Assembly (NCBI RefSeq): GCF_003339815.1
Contig: NZ_PPTT01000037.1
Location: 1 to 37,167 of the forward strand
Direction: 5' to 3'
Length of the DNA stretch: 37,167 nucleotides
Source: Eggerthella sinensis
Lineage (GTDB): Bacteria > Actinomycetota > Coriobacteriia > Coriobacteriales > Eggerthellaceae
The translations under genes were made by a program, and so were the position numbers. The notes beneath the pieces were generated by a model that was given only the letters and a program-made list of their open reading frames with translations, was not told the DNA's origin and made no database searches. This document shows positions 8,400 to 15,715 of this stretch, piece after piece. Each line of letters opens with the position of its first letter. Positions within the stretch are counted from its first letter, which is position 1.

Positions 8400-8435
8400 A
8401 AGCGGGGCGTCCTTCGGGGTGCCCCGCTTTGTGTT
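8400..8435 (+). terminator. Rho-independent terminator of the NSS transporter gene
   Basis: AAGCGGGGC (8400-8408) pairs with GCCCCGCTT (8421-8429). The stem continues as GTCC/GGGT with two G-U pairs and closes with a TTCG tetraloop, followed by TGTGTT. It starts 26 bases after the stop codon. Confidence 0.9.
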
Positions 8436-8510
8436 GGGGCGGGGCTCGCTCGCATCCCGTTCGCCCCCCCCCGCTCGCATCCCGACGCCCCGCATCCGTT
8501 CGTTCGTCCT

Positions 8511-8570
8511 CCCTTCTGCATCCCTCCTTTCTGCACTCCTCCCTTCCGCATCCCTCCCTTCGGCACCCTT
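8511..8570. repeat. Four tandem 15-bp imperfect repeats
   Basis: Four consecutive units of exactly 15 bases: CCCTTCTGCATCCCT, CCTTTCTGCACTCCT, CCCTTCCGCATCCCT, CCCTTCGGCACCCTT. They lie directly upstream of the AT-rich promoter region of the molybdoenzyme operon. They could be activator binding sites spaced about 1.4 helical turns apart, or a simple slippage array. Confidence 0.75.
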
Positions 8571-8578
8571 TATATTTC

Positions 8579-8584
8579 GATAAT
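8579..8584 (+). promoter_or_regulatory. Possible -10 box of the dmsA-like operon
   Basis: GATAAT (5/6 to consensus) sits in the only AT-rich segment between 8375 and 8714, just right of the 15-bp repeat array. No -35 is recognisable, which fits an activator-dependent promoter. This is inferred from composition. Confidence 0.4.
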
Positions 8585-8713
8585 AGTTTCATAAGGAAAA
8601 ATGCAGATGACTGGCATGGAGGTTCTGTGGCGGCCTCAGTAGACTGATAGGCAGGTTTGAAAGCCGAATCGAGGAGAGAGGCTCCCGACGTGGAGCTTCG
8701 AGAGGGGGAGAGT

Positions 8714-11350
8714 ATGGCTCAGGAAACCAGCAGCGCGACCCATCGTGCGCCCGGTATCAGCCGCCGTTCGTTTCTCGCATGGTCGGGCCTGGTGGGCGCC
8801 GGCGTTGCGCTGACGGGCTGCTCGCCGCACGGCGAGGAGAAGGCCAAGGACGAGGGCGCCGCCGACGCGACGCCGGCCGCATTCGAATACGACAGCACCC
8901 ATTGGTCGGGCTGCCACGTGAACTGCGGCAGCCGCTGTCCGCTCAAGCTGTACGTGAAGGACGGCACCGTGGTGCGCGTGGGCAACGACAACGAGGGCAC
9001 CGACGATTTCGAGCCCGGCGGCATCTACCAGATGCGCTCCTGCGTGCGCGGCCGCACGAACCGTCAGCGCATCTACAACGAGACGCGCGTGCAGAAGCCG
9101 CTGCGTCGCGTGGAGGGCACGAAGCGCGGCGAGGGCCAGTACGAGGAGATTTCCTGGGACGAGGCCATCGATCAGATTGCCACCACCATGAAGGAGATCA
9201 AGGACGAGTACGGCAACGACGCCTTCTACATCCAGTACGGCACGGGCCAGCTGGGCGGCACGGTGGCGAAGTCGTGGCACCCGGACAAGACGGCGTTCGC
9301 GCGCCTCATGAACCTCTACGGCGGCTACCTGCGCCACTACTGCGACTACTCCACGGGCCAGATCAACTGGGAGCTTCCGCTGTTCAACGGCGACGCCTAC
9401 TCCAACAACGAGGTGACCGACCTCGTGAACTCGAAGAACATCGTGCTGTTCGGCAACAATCCCGCCAACACGCGCATGAGCGGCTCGGCCATGCAGTACC
9501 TCATCACCCAGGTGCGCCTGCAGAACCCCGAAGCGCATATCGTGGTGGTGGACCCGCACCTGTCCGACACCGCCATCGGCGTGGCGAACCAGTGGGTTCC
9601 CATCCGCCCCTGCACCGACATGGCGCTCGTGGCCGGCATGATCCACCACCTCTTCACCGAGGGCAAGCTCGACGAGGAGCTCATCCGCTCCAAGTTCATC
9701 GGCTTCTTCAGCGACACGTTCGTGGAGGACGTGAAGCAGGGCGAGCCGAAGGACACCTCGTTCATGGGCTTCGACAAGGCCGGCGCGCTCGTCATCGACG
9801 AGGATATGTCCTACGAGGCCTACCTCAAGGGCACCGGCGCCTACGAGGGCACGGGCGAGAAGACTCCTGAGTGGGCGGCCGCCATCACGGGCGTGCCCGC
9901 GGACACCATCCGCGCGCTGGCCGACCTGTTCGTCGACGGCCCCACGGCCACCATCCAGGGATGGGGCCCGCAGCGCCACAGCGCCGGCGGCAACAACGCC
10001 CGCGCCATCGCGCTCATCGCGGCCATCACGGGCAACGTGGGCATCTCGGGCGGCGGCACCGGCGCGCGCGAAGCCGTCGGCGGCGTGCCGTACAAGGTGG
10101 CCACGGCCATCCCCACCTTCCCCGAGAAGAACACGGTGGACGTGTGCGTGTCGTTCTTCGACTGGTACCAAGCCATCGAGGACTACCAGTCCATGGACGA
10201 CGCCACATGGGGCGTGCGCCACATCAACGAGAAGGGCGCCACCATCTACGCCGAAGAGCCCGGCACCATCAAGCTCAAGGCTCCCATCAAGTTCATCTGG
10301 AACTACGCGAGCAACGTCATGGCCGGCCAGCATGCCGACATCAACGACTCCCTGCGCATCTACAACCTGCCCGACGAGAAGGACAGCGGCGTGCGCATGA
10401 TCGTGACGGTGGACTGCTACCTCACGCCGACGGCGCTCGTCTCCGACATCATCCTGCCGGGCACGACGGCGTTCGAGGAGGACGACATCGTGACGGGCGG
10501 CACGGCCTGGACGGGCTTCGTGTGCTGCGAGAGCGCCGCTATCGATCCGCTGTTCGAGGCGAAACCGGTGTACGAGATATGCACGCTCATCGCCGACAAG
10601 CTGGGCCTCAAGGACCAGTTCACCGAGGGCAAGAGCCAGCTCGATTGGGTGAAGTGGAGCTACGAGCAGGGCGTTGAGGCCGGCGAGGACTTCCCGGCAA
10701 CGTTCGAGGAGTTCCGCGAGCAGGGCCTGTTCAAGAAGACGGACCAGCACGAGCCCGCCATCGCCACCGACGAGAAGATCGCCACGCCTTCGGGCAAGTA
10801 CGAGGTGTTCTCGAAGCAGGCGTACAACCTGTCGAAGCAGTGGGACCTCACGTGCGGCGGCTACGTGCCCGACGACGGGCGCGACCAGATCACGGGCCTG
10901 CCCATCTACTACAACAACGTGGAGGGCTTCGGCGACGAGGCCACGAAGGCGGACTATCCCTTCCAGCTGATCGGCCACCACACCAAGACGCGCACGCACT
11001 CGTCCTACGGCAACGTGGAGTGGATGAAGTCCGTGGCGCCTCAGCAGTGCTGGATCAACGAGCAGGACGCCGCCGCGCTCGGCGTGGAGAACGGCGACGA
11101 CGTGATCGTGTCCACCGAGCGCGGGCGCTCGCAGCTGTCGGCGAAGGTCACGCCGCGCATCATGCCCGGCGTCGTGTCCATCCCGCAGGGTGCGTGGTAC
11201 GATCCCGAGACGCGCGACGCCGCCACCATCGGCAGCAAGGACGTGCTGGACAAGGGCGGCTGCATCTCGGTGCTGACGTCGGCGCGCCCCACGCCCATCT
11301 CCAAGGGCAACGGCGTGCATTCCAACCTGTGCAAGATCGAGAAGGCGTAA
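8714..11350 (+). CDS. Tat-exported molybdopterin oxidoreductase, DmsA-like catalytic subunit
   Basis: 878 residues. A twin-arginine signal ISRRSFLAWSG (Arg17-Arg18) leads to ALTGC (Cys36), so export is Tat-dependent with possible lipid anchoring. The [4Fe-4S] motif is Cys67-x3-Cys71-x3-Cys75-x34-Cys110. The block GGYLRHYCDYSTGQIN (about 203-218) matches the DmsA/TorA region in which a serine (here Ser213) ligates molybdenum, placing it in the Ser-type DMSO-reductase group that reduces S- or N-oxides or related acceptors. Molybdopterin-binding stretches such as GNNPANTRMSG and the C-terminal TKTRTHSSYGN domain are intact. The true substrate is unknown. A purine-rich GGGGGAG ribosome binding site precedes ATG 8714. 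It is first of a set with an Fe-S subunit and a TorD-like chaperone; no DmsC-type anchor gene is present. Confidence 0.93.
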   Translation: MAQETSSATHRAPGISRRSFLAWSGLVGAGVALTGCSPHGEEKAKDEGAADATPAAFEYDSTHWSGCHVNCGSRCPLKLYVKDGTVVRVGNDNEGTDDFEPGGIYQMRSCVRGRTNRQRIYNETRVQKPLRRVEGTKRGEGQYEEISWDEAIDQIATTMKEIKDEYGNDAFYIQYGTGQLGGTVAKSWHPDKTAFARLMNLYGGYLRHYCDYSTGQINWELPLFNGDAYSNNEVTDLVNSKNIVLFGNNPANTRMSGSAMQYLITQVRLQNPEAHIVVVDPHLSDTAIGVANQWVPIRPCTDMALVAGMIHHLFTEGKLDEELIRSKFIGFFSDTFVEDVKQGEPKDTSFMGFDKAGALVIDEDMSYEAYLKGTGAYEGTGEKTPEWAAAITGVPADTIRALADLFVDGPTATIQGWGPQRHSAGGNNARAIALIAAITGNVGISGGGTGAREAVGGVPYKVATAIPTFPEKNTVDVCVSFFDWYQAIEDYQSMDDATWGVRHINEKGATIYAEEPGTIKLKAPIKFIWNYASNVMAGQHADINDSLRIYNLPDEKDSGVRMIVTVDCYLTPTALVSDIILPGTTAFEEDDIVTGGTAWTGFVCCESAAIDPLFEAKPVYEICTLIADKLGLKDQFTEGKSQLDWVKWSYEQGVEAGEDFPATFEEFREQGLFKKTDQHEPAIATDEKIATPSGKYEVFSKQAYNLSKQWDLTCGGYVPDDGRDQITGLPIYYNNVEGFGDEATKADYPFQLIGHHTKTRTHSSYGNVEWMKSVAPQQCWINEQDAAALGVENGDDVIVSTERGRSQLSAKVTPRIMPGVVSIPQGAWYDPETRDAATIGSKDVLDKGGCISVLTSARPTPISKGNGVHSNLCKIEKA

Positions 11351-11360
11351 GGGGGCTTTC

Positions 11361-11969
11361 ATGGAACAGTACGGATTTTTCGTCAACACCGACATCTGCA
11401 CGGGCTGCAAAGCGTGCATGACGTCGTGCTTCGACCGCAACAACCTCGAGGTGCCGCAGAAGTTCCGCAAGGTGTACGAGTTCGGCGGCGGTGCGTGGGA
11501 GGCGGCCGAGGACGGTTCGTTCACCTCGACGGCCTTCACCTACTACACGTCCATGACGTGCAACCACTGCGACAACCCGGCCTGCGTTGAGAACTGCCCC
11601 ACGGGCGCTATGAAGAAGGACCCCGAGACGGGCATCGTCAACAACGACAAGAGCGTGTGCATCGGCTGCATGACCTGCGAGAAGTCGTGTCCTTACGGTC
11701 ATCCGGTGCAGCTTGCCGACGGCCTGTCGCACAAGTGCGTGCTGTGCAGCGACGAGAACGAAGAGGGCACGCCCGACCCGGCCTGCGCGAAGGCCTGTCC
11801 GGTGCGCGCGCTCGAGTTCGGCAGCATCGAGGACCTGCGGGCCGCGCACGGCGACAACGCCGTCATCGGCGAGCTGGGAGACACGACGGCCCCGAACGTG
11901 GTCATCGGCCTGCATCGCGACGCGGACAAGGGCGGCACGCTGCTCAACCCGCTGGAAATCACCCACTAA
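11361..11969 (+). CDS. DmsB-like four-cluster ferredoxin subunit
   Basis: 202 residues with the four-cysteine-cluster arrangement of DmsB/NrfC proteins, which carry electrons to the molybdoenzyme. Cluster motifs in order: Cys13-x2-Cys16-x2-Cys19-x3-Cys23; CNHCDNPACVENCP; CIGCMTCEKSCP; and CVLC with a later CAKACP. There is no signal peptide; partners of this type are normally co-exported with the Tat-bearing catalytic subunit as a complex. It starts ten bases after the catalytic gene. No gene for a quinol-oxidising membrane anchor follows, so the electron donor is unclear. Confidence 0.94.
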   Translation: MEQYGFFVNTDICTGCKACMTSCFDRNNLEVPQKFRKVYEFGGGAWEAAEDGSFTSTAFTYYTSMTCNHCDNPACVENCPTGAMKKDPETGIVNNDKSVCIGCMTCEKSCPYGHPVQLADGLSHKCVLCSDENEEGTPDPACAKACPVRALEFGSIEDLRAAHGDNAVIGELGDTTAPNVVIGLHRDADKGGTLLNPLEITH

Positions 11970-11976
11970 CCATCCG

Positions 11977-12006
11977 GTGCCTGCGGGGAGCGCTCCCCGC
12001 AGGCAC
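11977..12006 (+). terminator. Perfect 13-bp hairpin between Fe-S subunit and chaperone genes
   Basis: A 30-base perfect palindrome: GTGCCTGCGGGGA (11977-11989) with its complement (11994-12006) and a GCGC loop. It starts seven bases after the Fe-S subunit stop. There is no T-run, so it is more likely a partial terminator or an RNA 3'-end stabiliser that lowers chaperone expression than a full stop. Confidence 0.6.
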
Positions 12007-12012
12007 CCGCAC

Positions 12013-12056
12013 GGCACCGCATCGCGCCGGTTCCCTCCCCGGCGCGGTGCGGTGCC
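12013..12056 (+). other. Second long hairpin just upstream of the chaperone gene
   Basis: An 18-pair stem (12013-12030 with 12039-12056, one G-U pair) around an eight-base pyrimidine loop, immediately right of the hairpin at 11977-12006 and 22 bases before the chaperone start. Two such stems back to back in a 109-base gap are deliberate-looking. Function is inferred as differential expression within the operon. Confidence 0.6.
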
Positions 12057-12078
12057 TCGGCATGTGAAAGGACCATCC

Positions 12079-12822
12079 ATGGCCACGACCGACAACCTGT
12101 CGCTCGAGACGGTGCAGGCGTACCGCGTGCTGTGCGAGTTCTGCTCGCTCGTGCTGTGCGAAAGCCCCTCCGACGAGGTGCTCGACCGCCTGATCGAGCA
12201 GCGCGCCCTGATGCTCGAGCAACCGTTCTCCGCCGTCGCGCCCGCGGCGGCCTCGCAGCTGCACGACGTGCTTGCCCGCGCGGCGTCCGAGGAGGGCGCC
12301 GCCGTGAAGACGGCGCTGCGCCGCGACTACGCGTACCTGTTCTACATGGTAGGGTCGAGCGGCACCTCGCCCTTCGAGTCGGTGTACCGCACCGACGACC
12401 GCACCATGTTCGGGCCGACCACGCTCGAAGTGCGGGAGGCGTACCGCGCCTGGGGCGTGCAGGTGCCGGGGCAGGGCAGCGTGCCCGACGACCATCTGGG
12501 CTTCGAGCTGCTGTTCTTGGCGCACGTGCTGGGGGAAGCGGAACGCGCGATGGCGGGCGAGGACGAGGATGCCGACGCGTCCGCGGCCGCGTCGGCCGAG
12601 GCGCAGCGGGCGCTCGACGCCGCGCGGGCGCTGCTGGCCGACCACGTGCTCGTGTTCGCGCCCGTGTTCCTGGCCAACGTGAAGACACGCGCGAAGGAGC
12701 CGGAGTACCGCGCGGTTGCCGAGCTCGCGGCGGCTTCCATCGCATCCTTGGCCGCGAGTTTGGGGGCTCGCGCGTCCGAAACCATCGACGAAGCGGCGTA
12801 TCTGCTGGGCGAACCCCTATAA
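12079..12822 (+). CDS. TorD/DmsD-family molybdoenzyme chaperone
   Basis: 247 residues, largely helical. The family's conserved patch PDDHLGFELLFLAHV appears at about 137-151, preceded by ESVYRTDDRTMFGP, as in TorD proteins that bind the Tat signal of the partner molybdoenzyme and hold it for cofactor insertion before export. An Asp/Glu/Ala-rich insertion (about 157-175) is unusual. The start ATG 12079 follows GAAAGGAC. The position right after the catalytic and Fe-S subunits indicates the dmsA-like product as client. The stop codon overlaps a TATAAT box (12818-12823) that may drive the kinase gene. Confidence 0.9.
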   Translation: MATTDNLSLETVQAYRVLCEFCSLVLCESPSDEVLDRLIEQRALMLEQPFSAVAPAAASQLHDVLARAASEEGAAVKTALRRDYAYLFYMVGSSGTSPFESVYRTDDRTMFGPTTLEVREAYRAWGVQVPGQGSVPDDHLGFELLFLAHVLGEAERAMAGEDEDADASAAASAEAQRALDAARALLADHVLVFAPVFLANVKTRAKEPEYRAVAELAAASIASLAASLGARASETIDEAAYLLGEPL

Positions 12823-12823
12823 T
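12818..12823 (+). promoter_or_regulatory. Consensus -10 (TATAAT) overlapping the chaperone stop codon
   Basis: A perfect TATAAT sits across the end of the chaperone gene, 53 bases before the histidine kinase start. No clear -35 is seen. It suggests that the kinase-regulator pair can be transcribed separately from the reductase operon. Confidence 0.4.
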
Positions 12824-12875
12824 GACGGGAATTTCTCGAGCGCACGGCGCATGATGGGCAACGGGGGCGAACGGC

Positions 12876-14585
12876 ATGGCGGCGGAAAAAGCCAACTTCG
12901 GACTGAAGACGAAAATCATCGGCCTGCTGTCGTTCGTCCTGCTCATGCTGCTGATCGTGGACATCGCCTGGACGTACGAGTCGCAGAAGCGCGCCACCGA
13001 GGCCATGCTGCTCGAGGAGTCGCGGGTGCTCGTCACCGAGATGGACGCCGTGTGGGACTTCATCTCCATCAATCAGGACACCATCAACTACACGCTTGAG
13101 GGCGCCTACGAGTACAAGGGCCTCCACTGCGCCATCGCGGGCAAGTCGGTGGCGGCGTTCTTCTCGCAGAATTCCGACTACACTATCCGCTTCACGAACA
13201 TCACCCCGCGCAACATCCACAACACGCCCGATGCCTACGAGTCCGAGGCGCTTGCGCAGTTCGCCGAGCACCCGGGCGACCCCGACCGCGAGATGTACTA
13301 CGGCTTCGCGGAGTACCAGGGCGAATCGGTGTTCCGCTACGTGTCGGCCATGAAGGTGACCGAGCACTGCATCGAGTGCCACGGCGCGCCGCAGGGCGAG
13401 CTCGACCCCACCGGCTACGAGAAGGAAGGCTGGCAGACGGGGGACTTGGCGGGTGCCGTCAGCGTCATCGTGCCCACGCAGATGTACTACGAGAACATGG
13501 CCGGCGCCGTGGTGAGCAACGTGCTGTTCTTCCTGGCCATCATGCTGTGCATGGCCACCATCATCTACGTGGTGCTCACGCGCCTCATCACGCGCCCGCT
13601 CGAAGAGCTGCGCCATTCCCTGGCCGACCTGTCCGACGGCTCGCCGAGCGGTCCGTCGGCGCTACCCGACAAGGTGGCGCCCGTGTACGCCTCGCGCGAG
13701 ATCGACGAGCTGTTCGCCCAGTTCGACGCTATGGCGTCCAGCTTGTCGTCGCTGTACGGCAACCTCGAGTCGGAGGTGGACGAGCGCACGATGCAGCTGT
13801 CCGCCGCCAACGAGGAGCTCGAGCGTCAGCGCCGGCACGTCGAGGAGGTGAACGACAAGCTCAAGCGCGAGAACCAGTACAAGTCGGACTTCCTGGCCAT
13901 CGTGAGCCACGAGCTGCGCACGCCGCTCACGTCCATCCTCGCGTTCACCGACCTCATGGCCGACAGCGTGCCGCGTGCCGACGAGCTGGTGCGCAAACAG
14001 CTGGAAGAGATCGACAAGAACGGGCGCATCCTGCTGGAAATGGTGGACAACGTGCTGGAAACCGCGCGGATTCAAGCAGGATCGGAGCGGCTCAACCTCG
14101 AACTCGTGGACATGAGCGACGTCGTGGGCATGGTGGAGGCGTCCAGCCTGTCGCTTGCGGCGAAGAAGCGCATCGCTCTCGCCACGCGCGTGGCCGGCGA
14201 CGTGCCCCTCATCCTGTCCGATTGGGAGAAGGTGCGGCGCATCCTCGTCAACCTCGTGAGCAATGCGATAAAATTCACCCCGGAGGAAGGTTCGGTTTCG
14301 GTGGACGTGCGCTTCGACGAGGGAGCGCGGCTCGTGGTTATCGAGGTGACCGACGACGGCATCGGCATTCCGGCCGACAAGCAGGAGCTGATATTCGAGC
14401 GGTTCGCTCAGGAGAACATGTCGACAGTGCGCCGCTACGGCGGCAGCGGCCTGGGGCTTTCGCTCGTGAAGGATCTCGCGGCCATGCTGGGCGGCGCGGT
14501 GTCGCTTGAGAGCAGGGTGGGCGAGGGGAGCGTGTTTCGCGTGGTGCTGCCCGCCGACGGGGGTACAGAGGGGGAAGACGAGTGA
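12876..14585 (+). CDS. Membrane sensor histidine kinase with extracytoplasmic CxxCH haem motif
   Basis: 569 residues. Helix 1 is about 12-31 and helix 2 about 211-234; between them lies an external domain with EHCIECHGAP (Cys165, Cys168, His169), a c-type haem binding site. Its surroundings (YYGFAEYQGESVFRYVSAMKV, GDLAGAVSVIVP) resemble the Tll0287-like (DUF3365) haem sensor domain. A HAMP linker, a coiled coil (about 295-335), the HisKA box AIVSHELRTPLTS (phospho-acceptor His345) and a HATPase domain (NAIKFTPEEGS, DDGIGIP, GGSGLGLSLVKDL) follow. It probably senses redox state or a haem ligand. It overlaps the downstream regulator gene by four bases. It lies directly after the reductase operon and before the U32 operon, so either may be the target. 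Confidence 0.95.
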   Translation: MAAEKANFGLKTKIIGLLSFVLLMLLIVDIAWTYESQKRATEAMLLEESRVLVTEMDAVWDFISINQDTINYTLEGAYEYKGLHCAIAGKSVAAFFSQNSDYTIRFTNITPRNIHNTPDAYESEALAQFAEHPGDPDREMYYGFAEYQGESVFRYVSAMKVTEHCIECHGAPQGELDPTGYEKEGWQTGDLAGAVSVIVPTQMYYENMAGAVVSNVLFFLAIMLCMATIIYVVLTRLITRPLEELRHSLADLSDGSPSGPSALPDKVAPVYASREIDELFAQFDAMASSLSSLYGNLESEVDERTMQLSAANEELERQRRHVEEVNDKLKRENQYKSDFLAIVSHELRTPLTSILAFTDLMADSVPRADELVRKQLEEIDKNGRILLEMVDNVLETARIQAGSERLNLELVDMSDVVGMVEASSLSLAAKKRIALATRVAGDVPLILSDWEKVRRILVNLVSNAIKFTPEEGSVSVDVRFDEGARLVVIEVTDDGIGIPADKQELIFERFAQENMSTVRRYGGSGLGLSLVKDLAAMLGGAVSLESRVGEGSVFRVVLPADGGTEGEDE

Positions 14586-15313
14586 CGAAGATCATGCTGA
14601 TCGACGACGATGAGAGCCTGCAGGTGCTCATCGGCCAGATAGCCGAGCGCGATGGGTACGCGTATTGCTGCGCCGGGGGCGGTGAGGAAGGGCTTGCCAT
14701 GCTGCGTGCCGAGCGCCCGGACTTCCTCATTCTCGACGTCATGCTGCCCGACACGAACGGGTTCGAGATTTGCGGGACGATCCGCGATGAGGGGCGCAAG
14801 GTGCCCATCATGTTCTTGTCGGCCAAGGGCGACATCGTGGACAAGAGCATCGGGTTCAAGGCCGGCGCGGACGACTACCTGGTCAAACCGTTCCAGCCCG
14901 AGGAGCTCTCGCTGCGCATCAAGGCGCATCTGCGCCGCCGCAGCAAGGCCGAGGAGGACGAGCTGTCGACCGCGCCCAAGAAGCGCCGAACGTACCAGGT
15001 GGGCGAGCTCGAGCTGCTGTTCGGCAAGTACGAGGTGCGCCTGGCGGGCAAGCCGGTGTCGCTGTCGTCGCGGGAGTTCGAGCTGCTCGAGCTTTTGGCC
15101 ACCGATCCCGGCAGCGTGTTCACGCGCGACCAGATCATGGAGCACGTGTGGGGCGCGAAGGACGCCACCGACCCGAACAGCGTGACGGTGTTCGTGCGCA
15201 AGATCAGGGAGAAGATCGAGGACGATCCCTCGAAGCCCCGCTACCTGATGACCGTATGGCGCGTGGGCTACAAGCTGGCCGACCGCGCGTTGTTCGAGAG
15301 TCAGCGCGCGTAG
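14582..15313 (+). CDS. OmpR/PhoB-family response regulator
   Basis: 243 residues. The receiver domain has the acidic pocket IDDDES (Asp8-Asp10), phospho-acceptor Asp52 in FLILDVMLPD, Ser/Thr position FLSAKGD and Lys102 in DDYLVKPF. A winged-helix DNA-binding domain follows from about 140, ending SVTVFVRKIREKIEDDPSKPRYLMTVWRVGYKL. The start is GTG within the GTGA overlap with the kinase stop, giving translational coupling, so the two form a cognate pair. Gene targets are not shown by the sequence. Confidence 0.96.
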   Translation: MTKIMLIDDDESLQVLIGQIAERDGYAYCCAGGGEEGLAMLRAERPDFLILDVMLPDTNGFEICGTIRDEGRKVPIMFLSAKGDIVDKSIGFKAGADDYLVKPFQPEELSLRIKAHLRRRSKAEEDELSTAPKKRRTYQVGELELLFGKYEVRLAGKPVSLSSREFELLELLATDPGSVFTRDQIMEHVWGAKDATDPNSVTVFVRKIREKIEDDPSKPRYLMTVWRVGYKLADRALFESQRA

Positions 15314-15393
15314 GCGGGTATCGGGCGCTTTACGGCACGGGCACGCTCCAGCAAGGGGGACGCGGGGCCCCGTGCGGCGTGAGGCGCGGACGC

Positions 15394-15399
15394 TATGAT
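15394..15399 (+). promoter_or_regulatory. Possible -10 box of the repeat-protein/U32 operon
   Basis: TATGAT lies 67 bases before the repeat-protein start in otherwise GC-rich DNA. No -35 is seen. Read-through from the regulator gene is the alternative. Confidence 0.3.
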
Positions 15400-15466
15400 C
15401 TCCTGGCGCCATGCGGCGCAGGCCCGGTTGGGCCGCATGCGAAGCACTGCGACGAAGGAGGATCTC

Positions 15467-15706
15467 ATGGCAGAAGAAAGCAAGCGCGAACGGTACGGCT
15501 CCGGCGAGCGCTACGGTGCGGGCGAGACGTACGGCGCAGGCGAGCGGTACGGGTCCGGCGAATCGTACGGCTCCGGTGAGCGCTATGGCGCCGGCGCGGG
15601 CGCGCCGCACGGCACCGCGCAGACGCCGGCCTCGAACGGCCGCACGGGCCGCGAGGCCCCGGTGAACGCGCGTCACGGCGGCGGCTCCTCGGTGGGCGGA
15701 CGCTAG
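15467..15706 (+). CDS. Small Tyr-Gly hexapeptide-repeat protein, candidate modified peptide precursor
   Basis: 79 residues. After MAEESKR come six perfect-length hexapeptides: ERYGSG, ERYGAG, ETYGAG, ERYGSG, ESYGSG, ERYGAG (residues 8-43). A Gly/Ala/Pro/Arg-rich tail lacking Tyr and Cys ends GGGSSVGGR. Every repeat keeps Glu, Tyr and both Gly. Codons differ between units, so the pattern is held at protein level. No signal peptide, membrane segment or known domain is seen. GAAGGAGG upstream of ATG 15467 is an excellent ribosome binding site. It lies nine bases before the first of two U32 genes. I recognise no family; a substrate or scaffold for the U32 pair is inferred, and a disordered structural protein is the alternative. 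Confidence 0.8.
   Translation: MAEESKRERYGSGERYGAGETYGAGERYGSGESYGSGERYGAGAGAPHGTAQTPASNGRTGREAPVNARHGGGSSVGGR
15488..15595 (+). repeat. Six in-frame 18-bp tandem repeats (E-x-Y-G-[SA]-G)
   Basis: Six units of exactly 18 bases within the small protein gene. Silent differences are spread through the units (for example Gly as GGC, GGT or GGG, Tyr as TAC or TAT, Arg as CGG or CGC), indicating an old array under protein-level constraint rather than recent duplication. Confidence 0.85.
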
Positions 15707-15715
15707 CCACCCGCC

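Larger units (their letters stand above)
8436..8713. other. Gene-free leader region before the DMSO-reductase-like operon
   Basis: About 280 bases without a gene. The left half is pyrimidine-rich on the plus strand: a C9 run at 8464-8472, scattered GCATCC(C) words, then the exact 15-bp tandem array at 8511-8570. The right half turns AT-rich (about 8570-8600), with a GATAAT -10-like box at 8579-8584, and continues as a purine-rich leader of about 120 bases ending in the GGGGGAG ribosome binding site. No FNR-type TTGAT-N4-ATCAA palindrome is seen. Short open frames here are low-complexity and lack ribosome binding sites. Confidence 0.6.

Noticed and set aside
8511-8570. CRISPR-like array
   Set aside because: Units are 15 bases with no spacers and no cas genes; it is a simple tandem repeat.
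8371-8592. Minus-strand Cys/Arg/Glu-rich small frame (KGCRREG-type repeats)
   Set aside because: Its repeat pattern is just the 15-bp array read in frame; there is no ribosome binding site and it overlaps the transporter terminator.
9397-9795. Minus-strand frame of 132 codons inside the dmsA-like gene
   Set aside because: It lies wholly within a confident gene, has no ribosome binding site and no recognisable product.
15335-15375. Terminator between the response regulator and the repeat-protein gene
   Set aside because: Pairing of GCACGGG with CCCGTGC is possible but the loop is long and no T-run follows, so I do not call it.
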